A stretch of 64,000 nt of DNA from NCBI GenBank assembly GCA_910586555.1, contig CAJUJY010000014.1:1-64000 (forward strand), written 5' to 3'. The translations under genes and the position numbers were made by a program. Of the stretch, positions 24,977 through 33,424 are shown in pieces. Source of the stretch: an uncultured Lachnospiraceae bacterium (GTDB lineage Bacteria > Bacillota > Clostridia > Lachnospirales > Lachnospiraceae). How positions within the stretch are numbered: the stretch's first letter is position 1; each line of letters starts with the position of its first letter. The notes beneath the pieces were generated by a model that saw nothing but the letters and a program-made list of their open reading frames with translations, searched no databases and had not been told where the DNA came from.

Positions 24977-26032
24977 ATGGATAGCATTGCAGACAGCATT
25001 ATGCAGGAGATATCAAGCGATGAAGTACAAAGTGTTATAGATGAAACCCTTAATGGGCAGAAGTTTGATTTTGCAGGCTATATAGGAAGCATTATAAACG
25101 GTCAAAGCCCGTTTTCTTTTGAAGAAGCGGCAAAATATATTTTAGATGGCATATATAATAATATTGTCCAGGAGAAGAATATTTATATATATCTTATTGT
25201 TATAGCAATTATGGGTGCGCTTGTTGCTAATTTTTCAAAACTGCTGCAAGGGAAGAAAGTTGCAGAAACTGCGTTTTATATGGTATATATGCTTTTTTTC
25301 TCAGTTATTGCAGTTTCCTTTGCAAATATATGCAATGTTGCATCAAAAACCCTTGTAAATGTATCTGATTTTATAAAGATATATTCAACAACATATTTCA
25401 CATGTATTGCATTTACAAATGGAAGCCTTGCAGGCAGTGTGTTTTATGAATTTACGCTTGTTATGATGAATGTAACAAGCTATGTGGTAGTAAAGTTTGC
25501 ACTCCCTGCCATACAGTTTTATTTTTTTCTGCGCATTGCAAGCCAGATTTCAGAAGAAGATGTATTTTCACGGCTTGCAGTTCTTATTAAAGATGTTGTA
25601 AATACAGGGCTTAAAACAATGTTCGGGGTTATTATGGGTATAAATGTTGTACAAGGCCTTGTAGTGCCTGTTGCCGCAGAAGCTAAAAATTCGGTACTTG
25701 TCAAAATGGGAAGTGCAATCCCTGGAATTGGAAATACAGTTGGAAGTGTTACAAGTACAGTTTTATATGCAGGAAAGCTTGTTAAAAATGCGGTTGGCAT
25801 AACAGGGATAATTTTTGTTATAGTTATCTGCCTGTTCCCTTTAATAAGGATTATTATAAGCAAGTTTATGTACCAGTTAATTTCTGCATTTATACAGCCT
25901 GTATCTGATAAAAGGATTACAAACTGCCTTGATGCAGCAGCAGATTCTTTAAAAATGCAGGTTTATGCAGTTGGTACAGGCTGCATGATGTTTGTTATAT
26001 CAATAGCACTTATAAGTGCAATGACTACATAG
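24977..26032 (+). CDS. spoIIIAE: Stage III sporulation protein AE
   Basis: A polytopic membrane protein of the SpoIIIA channel with about seven helices after an N-terminal soluble stretch (residues 1-65). Family hallmarks are FSKLLQGKKVAETAFYMVYML, ASQISEEDVFSRLAVLIKD, GLKTMFGVIMGINVVQGLV and SAIPGIGNTVGSVTSTVLYAGKLVKNAVG. The length, 351 residues, is shorter than the roughly 390 of B. subtilis, mainly at the N terminus, where the cleavable signal peptide seen in some homologues is absent. GGGGG precedes ATG 24977. Confidence 0.95.
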   Translation: MDSIADSIMQEISSDEVQSVIDETLNGQKFDFAGYIGSIINGQSPFSFEEAAKYILDGIYNNIVQEKNIYIYLIVIAIMGALVANFSKLLQGKKVAETAFYMVYMLFFSVIAVSFANICNVASKTLVNVSDFIKIYSTTYFTCIAFTNGSLAGSVFYEFTLVMMNVTSYVVVKFALPAIQFYFFLRIASQISEEDVFSRLAVLIKDVVNTGLKTMFGVIMGINVVQGLVVPVAAEAKNSVLVKMGSAIPGIGNTVGSVTSTVLYAGKLVKNAVGITGIIFVIVICLFPLIRIIISKFMYQLISAFIQPVSDKRITNCLDAAADSLKMQVYAVGTGCMMFVISIALISAMTT

Positions 26033-26045
26033 AGGGGAAAGGGTT

Positions 26046-26744
26046 ATGGCTGGTTTTATTAAAAGTGTGTTAGTATTTACCCTGCTTGTAACAGTAATGA
26101 AAGGGTTAATAAATAATAGCAGTTTCAAAATGTATTTTAAATTTTTCAGCGGTCTTGTACTTGTGCTTTTTATGATTACCCCTCTTATAAATTTCCTGTC
26201 GGGCGGTGGTGGCTGGTACAGCTTGCTTGAACAGGAGATTTTTAATTTTAACATGGAAGGGATAAATGATGAACTTAAAGTAGCAGATGGAAAGTTTGAG
26301 GAAATTATAAGAAAAGGATGCAGGGAAGATATTAAAGAACAGGTTAAAAAGCTTGCAGAAAACAGGAATGTAGGTGTTAAGGATATAGATGTAGAATTTT
26401 TAGAAGAGGATAGTAATATACAAATTGCATCGGTCAGTATCGGAATTATAAAAGACGGGGCAGAAACAGGGACAGAAAAAGAAACCCAGGCAGAAGAAGA
26501 GCCTGGAAGTAATGGCATTGCAGATATAGAAGATATAGAAAATATAGAAGATGTAAATATTAATACTGGTAATTCCAAGGAATATCATTCCAAGGAATAT
26601 TATTCCCCGGAAGCAGTAGATGTTATGTCAGGTGAGGCAGGAAACAGAAGGAAAGTGGCAACGGGAGAAAATATAGATAAATTAAGGCAGGATATAAGCA
26701 GTTATTTTATTATAAAGGAGGCAGCAGTAAATATATGGGAATAA
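26046..26744 (+). CDS. spoIIIAF: Stage III sporulation protein AF
   Basis: Two N-terminal membrane helices (FIKSVLVFTLLVTVMKGLI and YFKFFSGLVLVLFMITPLINFL) and a soluble domain that resembles the ring-building fold of secretion proteins (DIKEQVKKLAENRNVGVKDIDVEFLEEDSNIQIASVSIGI). The C-terminal 70 residues are an acidic low-complexity tail built from short DNA tandem repeats (DIEDIENIEDVNI and SKEYHSKEYYS). Length 232 versus about 206 in B. subtilis. It overlaps spoIIIAG by 10 bp. Confidence 0.93.
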   Translation: MAGFIKSVLVFTLLVTVMKGLINNSSFKMYFKFFSGLVLVLFMITPLINFLSGGGGWYSLLEQEIFNFNMEGINDELKVADGKFEEIIRKGCREDIKEQVKKLAENRNVGVKDIDVEFLEEDSNIQIASVSIGIIKDGAETGTEKETQAEEEPGSNGIADIEDIENIEDVNINTGNSKEYHSKEYYSPEAVDVMSGEAGNRRKVATGENIDKLRQDISSYFIIKEAAVNIWE

Positions 26745-27376
26745 AATGGAACAGCAAAAGTTCCTGTAAATTTACCGGAAAATTGGGCCAGATTATCCAG
26801 GAAGCCGGGCCTTTCCGTATTTTATTAATTATAATTGCAGGAATTATACTTGTTGCAGCGTCTGTTACAGATAAAAAAGGGAATGATATAATATATAATG
26901 ATAATTATGGAACAGAATATAGCAATGTGAAAGGAAATATGTCTTACAGTTTAGATGAAAGCACAGCGCTTAATGCAATGGCGGAGTATGCAGGAAGAGA
27001 GGAAGCTAAGCTTGAAAAAATCCTTATGCGTGTTGAAGGGATTGGAGATGTTAAGGTTATGATTACGCTTGCTTCTTCAGAGGAACATATGGTATTACAG
27101 GATACTGATAATAAAGAAAGTACAACGGAGGAGCATGACCATAATGGCGGCAGCAGGCAGCAGGAGGAATACAGCATAAAAAACGAAAATGTAATAGTTT
27201 CTTCAGATGGGGAACAAAGGCCTTATGTTGTCCAGGTAAAGTCACCTAAAATAGAAGGAGTTGCTGTTGTAGCAGAAGGGGCAGGCAGTGGAAAAAAAGA
27301 TAGTGAAATAATTGATGCAGTTGTGGCATTATTTTCAATCGAACCTCATAAAATCAAAGTAATGAAGATGGAATAA
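26735..27376 (+). CDS. spoIIIAG: Stage III sporulation protein AG
   Basis: A 213-residue protein with one membrane helix (RILLIIIAGIILVAASVT, about residues 29-46) and a ring-forming domain; in B. subtilis it builds a large multimeric ring in the space between mother cell and forespore. Conserved segments are LEKILMRVEGIGDVKVMITLAS and KSPKIEGVAVVAEGAGS, with the terminal IDAVVALFSIEPHKIKVMKM. Between them lies a His/Gly/Glu-rich loop (about residues 125-150). It overlaps spoIIIAF. Confidence 0.95.
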   Translation: MGIKWNSKSSCKFTGKLGQIIQEAGPFRILLIIIAGIILVAASVTDKKGNDIIYNDNYGTEYSNVKGNMSYSLDESTALNAMAEYAGREEAKLEKILMRVEGIGDVKVMITLASSEEHMVLQDTDNKESTTEEHDHNGGSRQQEEYSIKNENVIVSSDGEQRPYVVQVKSPKIEGVAVVAEGAGSGKKDSEIIDAVVALFSIEPHKIKVMKME

Positions 27377-27399
27377 TGTAAAGAAAGGATTTTTAGGAA

Positions 27400-28092
27400 A
27401 TGAAGAAAACGTCACACAAAAACCAGATTATTATTACTGCGCTTGCTGTAATGATTGTAGTAGCAGGTTATCTTAACTTTACTGGACAGGAAATCAGCAC
27501 AAGCGGGCTAGTTAAAAGCAACAAAGAAACTGCGGACAGCAATAAAGATACAGATGATAATGGTTCTGTTAAAAAACCAGCAGATAATGGCAGCAATGAG
27601 GATAGTACAAAGGATATTTCCGCAGAAGATATAGGGAATGATGATTATGTAGTAGCTGATAGTGGTGAGGTTGTTGCATCTGAGGAAAACCCTGGTGAAG
27701 CTGTAATGGTTTCAAATACAATAGGTGCTGATTACTTTGCATCTGCAAAGCTGTCAAGGGAACAGACACGTGCAAAAAATAAAGAAACACTTATGAATAT
27801 TATTAATGATAAAGCTATTGCTTCTGCTGACAAAAAATCTGCAATAAGGCAGGTTGCTAATATTACTAAAAATTCTGAAAAGGAAAGTGCGGCTGAACTT
27901 ATGTTACAGGCAAAAGGATTTACAAATGCAGTTGTAAGCATAAATAGCGGAAATGCAGATGTTGTAGTTGATTCAAACGGGCTGACAGAACAGCAGATTG
28001 CACAAATAGAAGATATTGTCAAGAGAAAAACAGGCATAGAGGCAGATAAAATTGTAATAACACCTGTAAAAGTTACAGATAATAACGAATAG
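27400..28092 (+). CDS. spoIIIAH: Stage III sporulation protein AH
   Basis: SpoIIIAH is the mother-cell half of the zipper that binds SpoIIQ across the two membranes. It has one N-terminal helix (QIIITALAVMIVVAGYLNF), an acidic Asp/Asn-rich linker (about residues 35-95), and the C-terminal ring-building YscJ/FliF-like domain (AAELMLQAKGFTNAVVSINSGNADVVVD and QIEDIVKRKTGIEADKIVITPV). Length 230. It is the last gene of the operon; the next gene starts 100 bp later behind a vegetative promoter. Confidence 0.96.
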   Translation: MKKTSHKNQIIITALAVMIVVAGYLNFTGQEISTSGLVKSNKETADSNKDTDDNGSVKKPADNGSNEDSTKDISAEDIGNDDYVVADSGEVVASEENPGEAVMVSNTIGADYFASAKLSREQTRAKNKETLMNIINDKAIASADKKSAIRQVANITKNSEKESAAELMLQAKGFTNAVVSINSGNADVVVDSNGLTEQQIAQIEDIVKRKTGIEADKIVITPVKVTDNNE

Positions 28093-28107
28093 AAAGTAAA
28101 GTAACGA

Positions 28108-28135
28108 TTGCAAATATTTGGCATTTTGGTATAAT
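28108..28135 (+). promoter_or_regulatory. Vegetative promoter of the asp23-nusB-...-argR operon
   Basis: TTGCAA (28108-28113), a 16-bp spacer and a perfect TATAAT (28130-28135). It separates the sporulation operon from the growth-related genes that follow and should start transcription about 50 nt before the GTG start at 28193. Confidence 0.65.
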
Positions 28136-28192
28136 AAACTAGATATAGTTTTATTGAATGGCAAAAATAGAGGACTAAGGAGGGGTACTGGC

Positions 28193-28570
28193 GTGTCAAA
28201 AGAGCAGGAACCAAAGGAGTATGTTATGGAGAAGAAAGGAACAGGGGAAGTTAAAATTGCATCAGATGTTGTTGCAATTATAGCAGCGCTTGCTGCTACA
28301 GAAACAGAAGGCGTAAGTTCAATGGCAGGGAATATAACTAATGAGCTTATTGGCAAATTTGGAATGAAAAACCTGTCAAAGGGAGTCAGGGTAACAATGG
28401 AAGAAGGTCTTGTACATGTAGATATTATGCTTAATGTAAAATATGGCTACAGCATTAAGAATGTATCAGAACAGGTACAAAACAGGGTAAGCCAGCAGAT
28501 TGAAACAATGACAGGACTGGCAGTTACAGAGGTAAATGTCAGGATTGCAGGAGTAAATTTAAGTGAATAA
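28193..28570 (+). CDS. Asp23/Gls24 family envelope-stress protein (YloU-like)
   Basis: A 125-residue Asp23-domain protein. GTG 28193 is chosen because AAGGAGGGG lies 7-9 bp upstream. Conserved segments are GEVKIASDVVAIIAALAATETEGVSSM, LSKGVRVTMEEGLVHVDIMLNVKYG and VQNRVSQQIETMTGLAVTEVNV. In Clostridia and Bacilli this family member sits next to nusB and is thought to be membrane- or envelope-associated. It heads the housekeeping operon. Confidence 0.93.
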   Translation: MSKEQEPKEYVMEKKGTGEVKIASDVVAIIAALAATETEGVSSMAGNITNELIGKFGMKNLSKGVRVTMEEGLVHVDIMLNVKYGYSIKNVSEQVQNRVSQQIETMTGLAVTEVNVRIAGVNLSE

Positions 28571-28621
28571 TGTATAAACAGCACAGCACGGGAAGCCGGG
28601 AAAGTAAGGTACAATAGAGTT

Positions 28622-29107
28622 ATGACAAGAAGAAAAATAAGGGAAAATTTATACATTATGCTGTTCCGTCTGGATTTTTATAATAAGGAAGAAGTTAAAA
28701 CCCAGGCAGATATCTATCTGGAAGAAGAGATAGAGAATGCATCTGGAAAGGATAAAGAAGAATTACGTAATAAGTTTAGCATTGTATTAGGGCATCTTGA
28801 AGAAATTGATGCACAAATAGAATCAAAGTCTAAAGGATGGGCATTAAACAGGATAGCAAAGGCAGAACTTACAGTTCTTAGGCTGGCTGTTTTTGAACTT
28901 CTTTACTTAGATGATGTGCCTGACAGTGTAGCTATTAATGAAGCTGTAGAGCTTGCAAAGCTTTACTGCTCTGAAAAGTCCAGGGGGTTTATTAACGGGG
29001 TACTTGCGTCAGTTGTAAAGGAAAAGGAAAAAAACAGCAAAGAAAAGGATAAAGACAGCAAAGAAAATGATGCCTGCATCCAGGAGGGCATAAGCCTTAA
29101 GGAGTGA
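28622..29107 (+). CDS. nusB: Transcription antitermination factor NusB
   Basis: NusB binds boxA RNA with NusE to allow read-through of rRNA operons. The 161-residue helical protein shows the family motifs RRKIRENLYIMLFRLDF, WALNRIAKAELTVLRLAVFELLYLDDVPDSVAINEAVELAKLY and FINGVLASV. The last 25 residues (KEKEKNSKEKDKDSKENDAC) are a lysine/glutamate-rich extension beyond the normal end. It is followed by xseA after 4 bp. Confidence 0.95.
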   Translation: MTRRKIRENLYIMLFRLDFYNKEEVKTQADIYLEEEIENASGKDKEELRNKFSIVLGHLEEIDAQIESKSKGWALNRIAKAELTVLRLAVFELLYLDDVPDSVAINEAVELAKLYCSEKSRGFINGVLASVVKEKEKNSKEKDKDSKENDACIQEGISLKE

Positions 29108-29111
29108 CATT

Positions 29112-30314
29112 ATGGAGGAAGCCAGGACAGTTTCCCAGGTAAATTTGTATATTAAAAACATGTTTGCAAGGGAATATGCATTAAAAGACATTGTGGTTAA
29201 GGGAGAGGTTTCAGGCTGTAAATACCACTCGTCAGGGCATATTTATTTTACTATTAAAGATAGTACATCACAGCTTTCCTGTGTTATGTTCGCCTCAATG
29301 CGCCAGGGCCTTTTGTTTAAAATGGGGGAAGGGGACGGGGTCATAGTGCAGGGAAGCATAAGTGTTTATGAACGTGACGGAAGATACCAGCTTTATGCCA
29401 GGAAGATTTTAAAAGATGGCGGAGGCAGGTTATATGAAGAATATGAAAAGATGAAAAAGCGCCTTTTAGCAGAGGGGCTTTTTGATGCAGGCAGAAAAAA
29501 GAAGATACCAGCATATGTAAAAAGCATTGGTGTTGTAACTGCAAGAGAAGGCGCTGTTATACATGATATATGCAATGTAGCAAAAAGACGCAACCCTTAT
29601 GTGCAGATTTACCTTTATCCTGCAAAGGTACAGGGAAAGGGTGCAGAAGATACAATTATAAAAGGCATTAAATATTTTGAAGGGACAGATGTTGATACAG
29701 TTATAATAGGCAGGGGCGGCGGTTCTATAGAAGATTTATGGGCATTTAATTCAGAAAAGCTTGCAAGGGCGGTTTTTGCATGTACTAAACCTGTAATTTC
29801 TGCGGTAGGGCATGAAACAGATGTAACAATAGCTGATTTTGCTGCTGATTTAAGAGCACCAACACCATCTGCGGCAGCAGAGCTTGCAGTTTATCCATAC
29901 AAGGAAGTGGAAGCTGCAATAAGGGAAGCTGCTTATTCACTTAAATGGCAGATAAATAATATTTTAAAGATTAAAAGGCTGGAACTGGAACAATACCAGG
30001 CAGCACTTAATAATTTAAGCCCTAAGGATTTATTACAGCAAAAAAGGCTTTATGTGGCAGACTGTGAGGACAGGCTTGTGCTTCTTATGGAACAGAAACT
30101 AGCTGCTTTAAGACACCAGCTTGCACTATATGCAGAAGGGCTTAAAGGCCTTTCGCCGCTGTATAAGCTTAATGGTGGGTATTCTTATGTAGAGGGAAGC
30201 AGCGGCAAAGGTGTAACCTCAGTAGAAGACATTAAAGAAGGACAGGGGCTTGTCCTTTATTTTAAAGATGGGCAGGCAGAAGTTACAGTAAATAAATGCA
30301 GGAAAAATTCTTAA
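29112..30314 (+). CDS. xseA: Exodeoxyribonuclease VII large subunit
   Basis: XseA is the catalytic subunit of the single-strand-specific exonuclease VII. It has an N-terminal OB fold (VVKGEVSGCKYHSSGHIYFTIKD), the catalytic domain with GVVTAREGAVIHDICNVAKRRNP and TVIIGRGGGSIEDLWAFN, and the SAVGHETDVTIADFAADLRAPTPSAAAEL signature (about residues 235-260). The coiled-coil C-terminal part is short; 400 residues is at the low end. xseB follows 32 bp later. Confidence 0.97.
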   Translation: MEEARTVSQVNLYIKNMFAREYALKDIVVKGEVSGCKYHSSGHIYFTIKDSTSQLSCVMFASMRQGLLFKMGEGDGVIVQGSISVYERDGRYQLYARKILKDGGGRLYEEYEKMKKRLLAEGLFDAGRKKKIPAYVKSIGVVTAREGAVIHDICNVAKRRNPYVQIYLYPAKVQGKGAEDTIIKGIKYFEGTDVDTVIIGRGGGSIEDLWAFNSEKLARAVFACTKPVISAVGHETDVTIADFAADLRAPTPSAAAELAVYPYKEVEAAIREAAYSLKWQINNILKIKRLELEQYQAALNNLSPKDLLQQKRLYVADCEDRLVLLMEQKLAALRHQLALYAEGLKGLSPLYKLNGGYSYVEGSSGKGVTSVEDIKEGQGLVLYFKDGQAEVTVNKCRKNS

Positions 30315-30346
30315 GTTTATAGAAAGACAGAAAGGCATGATAAGTT

Positions 30347-30535
30347 ATGGCAGCAAAGAAGATGACGCTTGAACAGTCATTTGAAAGTCTTAGCAGTATT
30401 ATAGGGCAGTTACAGGACGGAAACCTTACACTTGAGGAGTCATTTAAAATGTACGAGGAAGGCATGAAACTTGTAAAAAACTGCAATGATGCACTGGATA
30501 AAGTTGAAAAGAAACTGGTTATAATAGAAACATAA
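30347..30535 (+). CDS. xseB: Exodeoxyribonuclease VII small subunit
   Basis: A 62-residue helical hairpin protein that binds the XseA coiled coil. The pattern TLEQSFESLSSIIGQLQDGNLTLEESFKMYEEGMKLVKNCNDALDKVEKKL is diagnostic. It follows xseA in the same operon. Confidence 0.95.
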   Translation: MAAKKMTLEQSFESLSSIIGQLQDGNLTLEESFKMYEEGMKLVKNCNDALDKVEKKLVIIET

Positions 30536-30550
30536 AAATATTTAAGCCCC

Positions 30551-30625
30551 CTTGCAAAGCCAGGGGTAAAGATTTGTGCCTGCGGCAAGAAGAATCCTGC
30601 GGGTACTGGAAAGGTATGGTTTTTT
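30551..30625 (+). repeat. Start-site hairpin repeat, copy 2 (before ispA)
   Basis: CTTGCAAAGCCAGGGGTAAAGATTTGTGCC starts the element. A first hairpin CCCCTTGC.../GCCAGGGG precedes the main hairpin GTGCCTGCGG (30576-30585) with CTGCGGGTAC (30597-30606). GGAAAGG (30608-30614) then gives the ribosome site for ATG 30626. It fills the whole xseB-ispA gap. Alignable over about 75 nt with copy 3 before moxR. Confidence 0.75.
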
Positions 30626-31525
30626 ATGGATAAAGAGGCTTTTAGAAAGCAGCTTTTAGAAGAAACAGAATGGATTAATAAAAAAATATATGGATTTCTG
30701 CCAGGGGATACCACATACCAGAAGATAATAAGTGAAGCTATGGAGTACAGCCTTATGGCGGGAGGTAAGAGAATACGTCCTATGATTATGTGGGAAACTT
30801 ATAAAATGTCTGGCGGAAAAGATGAAAGCCTTGTACTTCCATTTATGGCAGCTATAGAAATGATACACACATATTCACTTGTACATGATGACCTGCCAGC
30901 TATGGATAATGATGAGTACAGAAGGGGCAGGAAGACTACACATATAGTTTATGGTGAGGATATAGGCATACTGGCAGGTGATGCATTGCTTAATTATGCT
31001 TTTGAAACTGCTATGGCAGGTTTTACAGACAGCAGCAATATAATGCTTAAGGCAGGTGCACTTAAGATCCTGGCAGCAAAGGCAGGTGTTTATGGCATGC
31101 TTGGCGGACAGGTTGTGGACGTTTTAAAAACAGGAAAACCTGTTTCAAAAGATGAACTTTTATTTATATACAGTTTAAAAACAGGTGCGCTGCTTGAAGC
31201 GGCATTTATGGCAGGCGCGCTGCTTGCAGGTGCAGACAGTGCCACTGTAGGAAAATTTGAAGAAGCAGGTTACTATACAGGACTTGCCTTCCAGATACAG
31301 GATGATATACTTGATATTACAAGTACAGCAGAAGAACTTGGAAAACCAGTCCATAGTGATGAAAAAAATGAAAAGTCAACATATGTATCTTTATATGGAA
31401 TGGATATGGCAGTAAAGGCAGTAAAGGATTATTCAGAAAAAGCGCTTGCAATCCTTAATAGCATGCCTGTACAGAATTTATATCTTAATACATTAGTTGA
31501 AATGCTGATTAAACGCAAAAAGTAA
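30626..31525 (+). CDS. ispA: Polyprenyl synthetase (geranyl/farnesyl diphosphate synthase)
   Basis: It condenses isopentenyl diphosphate with allylic diphosphates to give farnesyl diphosphate, feeding undecaprenyl and quinone-type lipids. The first Asp-rich motif is DDLPAMDNDEYRRG (about residues 88-101), the second is FQIQDDILDI (about 221-230), and GGKRIRPM is the pyrophosphate loop. Length 299 residues. The start and ribosome site lie at the end of a hairpin repeat. It is coupled with dxs, which makes the isoprenoid precursor, 12 bp downstream. Confidence 0.95.
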   Translation: MDKEAFRKQLLEETEWINKKIYGFLPGDTTYQKIISEAMEYSLMAGGKRIRPMIMWETYKMSGGKDESLVLPFMAAIEMIHTYSLVHDDLPAMDNDEYRRGRKTTHIVYGEDIGILAGDALLNYAFETAMAGFTDSSNIMLKAGALKILAAKAGVYGMLGGQVVDVLKTGKPVSKDELLFIYSLKTGALLEAAFMAGALLAGADSATVGKFEEAGYYTGLAFQIQDDILDITSTAEELGKPVHSDEKNEKSTYVSLYGMDMAVKAVKDYSEKALAILNSMPVQNLYLNTLVEMLIKRKK

Positions 31526-31537
31526 GGAGAAATTGTT

Positions 31538-33424
31538 GTGGAGGAGTTACTTGGAAGGATAAACCAGCCAAATGATATAAAAAATATAGATGCATGTGAT
31601 TATAAAAGGCTTGCCTGGGAGATAAGGCGTTTTATTGTTAAAAATACCAGCCGTACAGGGGGACATTTATCTTCTAACCTTGGTGTTGTAGAACTGGCTA
31701 TGGCAATCCACTTGTGCTGTGAACTGCCATATGACCAGATTATATGGGATGTCGGCCACCAGAGTTACGCACATAAAATACTTACAGGCAGGAAAAAGGA
31801 ATTTGCAAAATTAAGGCAGCACGGGGGGATAAGCGGTTTTCCAAAGCGTGCAGAGAGTGCATGTGATGCATTTAATACAGGCCACAGTTCAACTTCAATA
31901 AGCGCTGCTATAGGGCTTGCCAAGGCAAGGGATATAAGGGACGGTGTACAAAAGATTTTTGCAGTAATTGGTGATGGTGCATTGTCCGGGGGCATGGCAT
32001 ATGAGGCCTTAAATAATGCAGCAAGGCTTAAATCAAACCTTATAATTGTATTAAATGATAACCAGATGTCTATTTCAAGGAATGTAGGCGGAATGGCGGG
32101 ATATCTTGGAAATATAAGGACAAATACAAATTATATGGGACTTAAGGAAGATATTGAAAATATCCTTAAAAAAATGCCACATGCCGGGGAGAAAATTACT
32201 ACAAGCATAAGAGGTTTTAAAGATGTGTTAAAAAGGGTATTTATCCCTGGAATGCTTTTTGAAGATATGGGGATTAAATATATAGGCCCTATAGACGGGC
32301 ATGACATTAAAAAAATGGTATCTGCATTTGACGGGGCATCAAAAGTAAAAGGGGCAGTACTTGTACATGTATGTACTAAAAAGGGAAAGGGCTATCCGCC
32401 AGCAGAAAAAAATCCTTCTTCATTTCATGGTGTAGCGCCATTTTTTGTACGTGACGGTTCTGCCAGGAAAAGTAAAGACGAAAAGGAAACTTATACAGAT
32501 ATATTTAGCCAAAGGATAACAGAACTTGCTAAAGAAGATAAAAAAATAACAGCAGTGACAGCAGCAATGCCAGCAGGGACAGGGCTTGCCAAATTTGCAA
32601 AGAAGTTTCCAGAAAGGTTTTTTGATGTAGGGATAGCAGAAGAACATGCAGTTACATTTGCAGCAGGAATGGCAGCAGGGGGGCTCCACCCTGTGGTTGC
32701 AATATATTCAACATTTTTGCAGAGGGCGTATGACCAGATACTGCATGATGTATGCCTTTGTGGCCTTAATGTTGTATTTGTTGTGGACAGGGCTGGTATA
32801 GTTGGCAGTGACGGGGAAACCCACCAGGGCATTTTTGATATAGCTTTTATGATGCCAATGCCAGGTTTAACCATTATGGCACCTAAAAATTCATGGGAAC
32901 TTGGGGAAATGCTTTTATTTGCAGTTAAGCATAACGGGCCTGTGGCAATACGTTATCCAAGAGGGGCTGCATATACAGGGTTTTCAGGGCATAAACAGCC
33001 GTTGGAACATGGCAGGGGTGAATGGATTGAAAAAGGACAGGATATAGTACTTCTGGCGGCTGGAAGCATGGTGGAAACAGCTATGGAAGTACATGGCATA
33101 TTAAAGGAAAAGGGCTTTAATATATCTGTTGCCAATATGCGCTTTTTAAAGCCTTTTGATACAGGGCTTTTAGAAGAGGCATTAAAAGGGCACAGTCTTT
33201 TAGTTACACTTGAAGAAGGCGTTGTTACAGGTGGTTTTGGACAGGCTGTGGCAAGGTGGGTTAATGACAGGGACAGAAGTATAAAAGTCCTTTGCACAGG
33301 GCTGCCTGATAAGTTTTTAGAACATGGTTCTGTAGATATCTTAAAAGACAAATATGGGATTAGTGCAGGAAAAATTGCTGGAAGGGTGCTAGAGGCATAT
33401 GAAAAAGAAAAAGGAAAGGCTTGA
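31538..33424 (+). CDS. dxs: 1-deoxy-D-xylulose-5-phosphate synthase
   Basis: Dxs joins pyruvate and glyceraldehyde 3-phosphate using thiamine diphosphate, the first step of the MEP isoprenoid pathway. The TPP motif GDGALSGGMAYEALNNAARL lies at about residues 145-164. The N-terminal TSRTGGHLSSNLGVVEL, the WDVGHQSYAHKILTGR segment and the transketolase-type DRAGIVGSDGETHQGIFD are diagnostic. The start is GTG 31538 with AAGGAG just upstream. Length 628. Its end overlaps tlyA by 26 bp, as in many Clostridia. Confidence 0.97.
   Translation: MEELLGRINQPNDIKNIDACDYKRLAWEIRRFIVKNTSRTGGHLSSNLGVVELAMAIHLCCELPYDQIIWDVGHQSYAHKILTGRKKEFAKLRQHGGISGFPKRAESACDAFNTGHSSTSISAAIGLAKARDIRDGVQKIFAVIGDGALSGGMAYEALNNAARLKSNLIIVLNDNQMSISRNVGGMAGYLGNIRTNTNYMGLKEDIENILKKMPHAGEKITTSIRGFKDVLKRVFIPGMLFEDMGIKYIGPIDGHDIKKMVSAFDGASKVKGAVLVHVCTKKGKGYPPAEKNPSSFHGVAPFFVRDGSARKSKDEKETYTDIFSQRITELAKEDKKITAVTAAMPAGTGLAKFAKKFPERFFDVGIAEEHAVTFAAGMAAGGLHPVVAIYSTFLQRAYDQILHDVCLCGLNVVFVVDRAGIVGSDGETHQGIFDIAFMMPMPGLTIMAPKNSWELGEMLLFAVKHNGPVAIRYPRGAAYTGFSGHKQPLEHGRGEWIEKGQDIVLLAAGSMVETAMEVHGILKEKGFNISVANMRFLKPFDTGLLEEALKGHSLLVTLEEGVVTGGFGQAVARWVNDRDRSIKVLCTGLPDKFLEHGSVDILKDKYGISAGKIAGRVLEAYEKEKGKA

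Noticed and set aside
30551..33424. OLE RNA next to ispA and dxs, as known in some Firmicutes
   Set aside because: The xseB-ispA gap is only 90 bp and filled by a start-site hairpin repeat; there is no room for a 600-nt RNA here. The large element at 58.5 kb is far from these genes.
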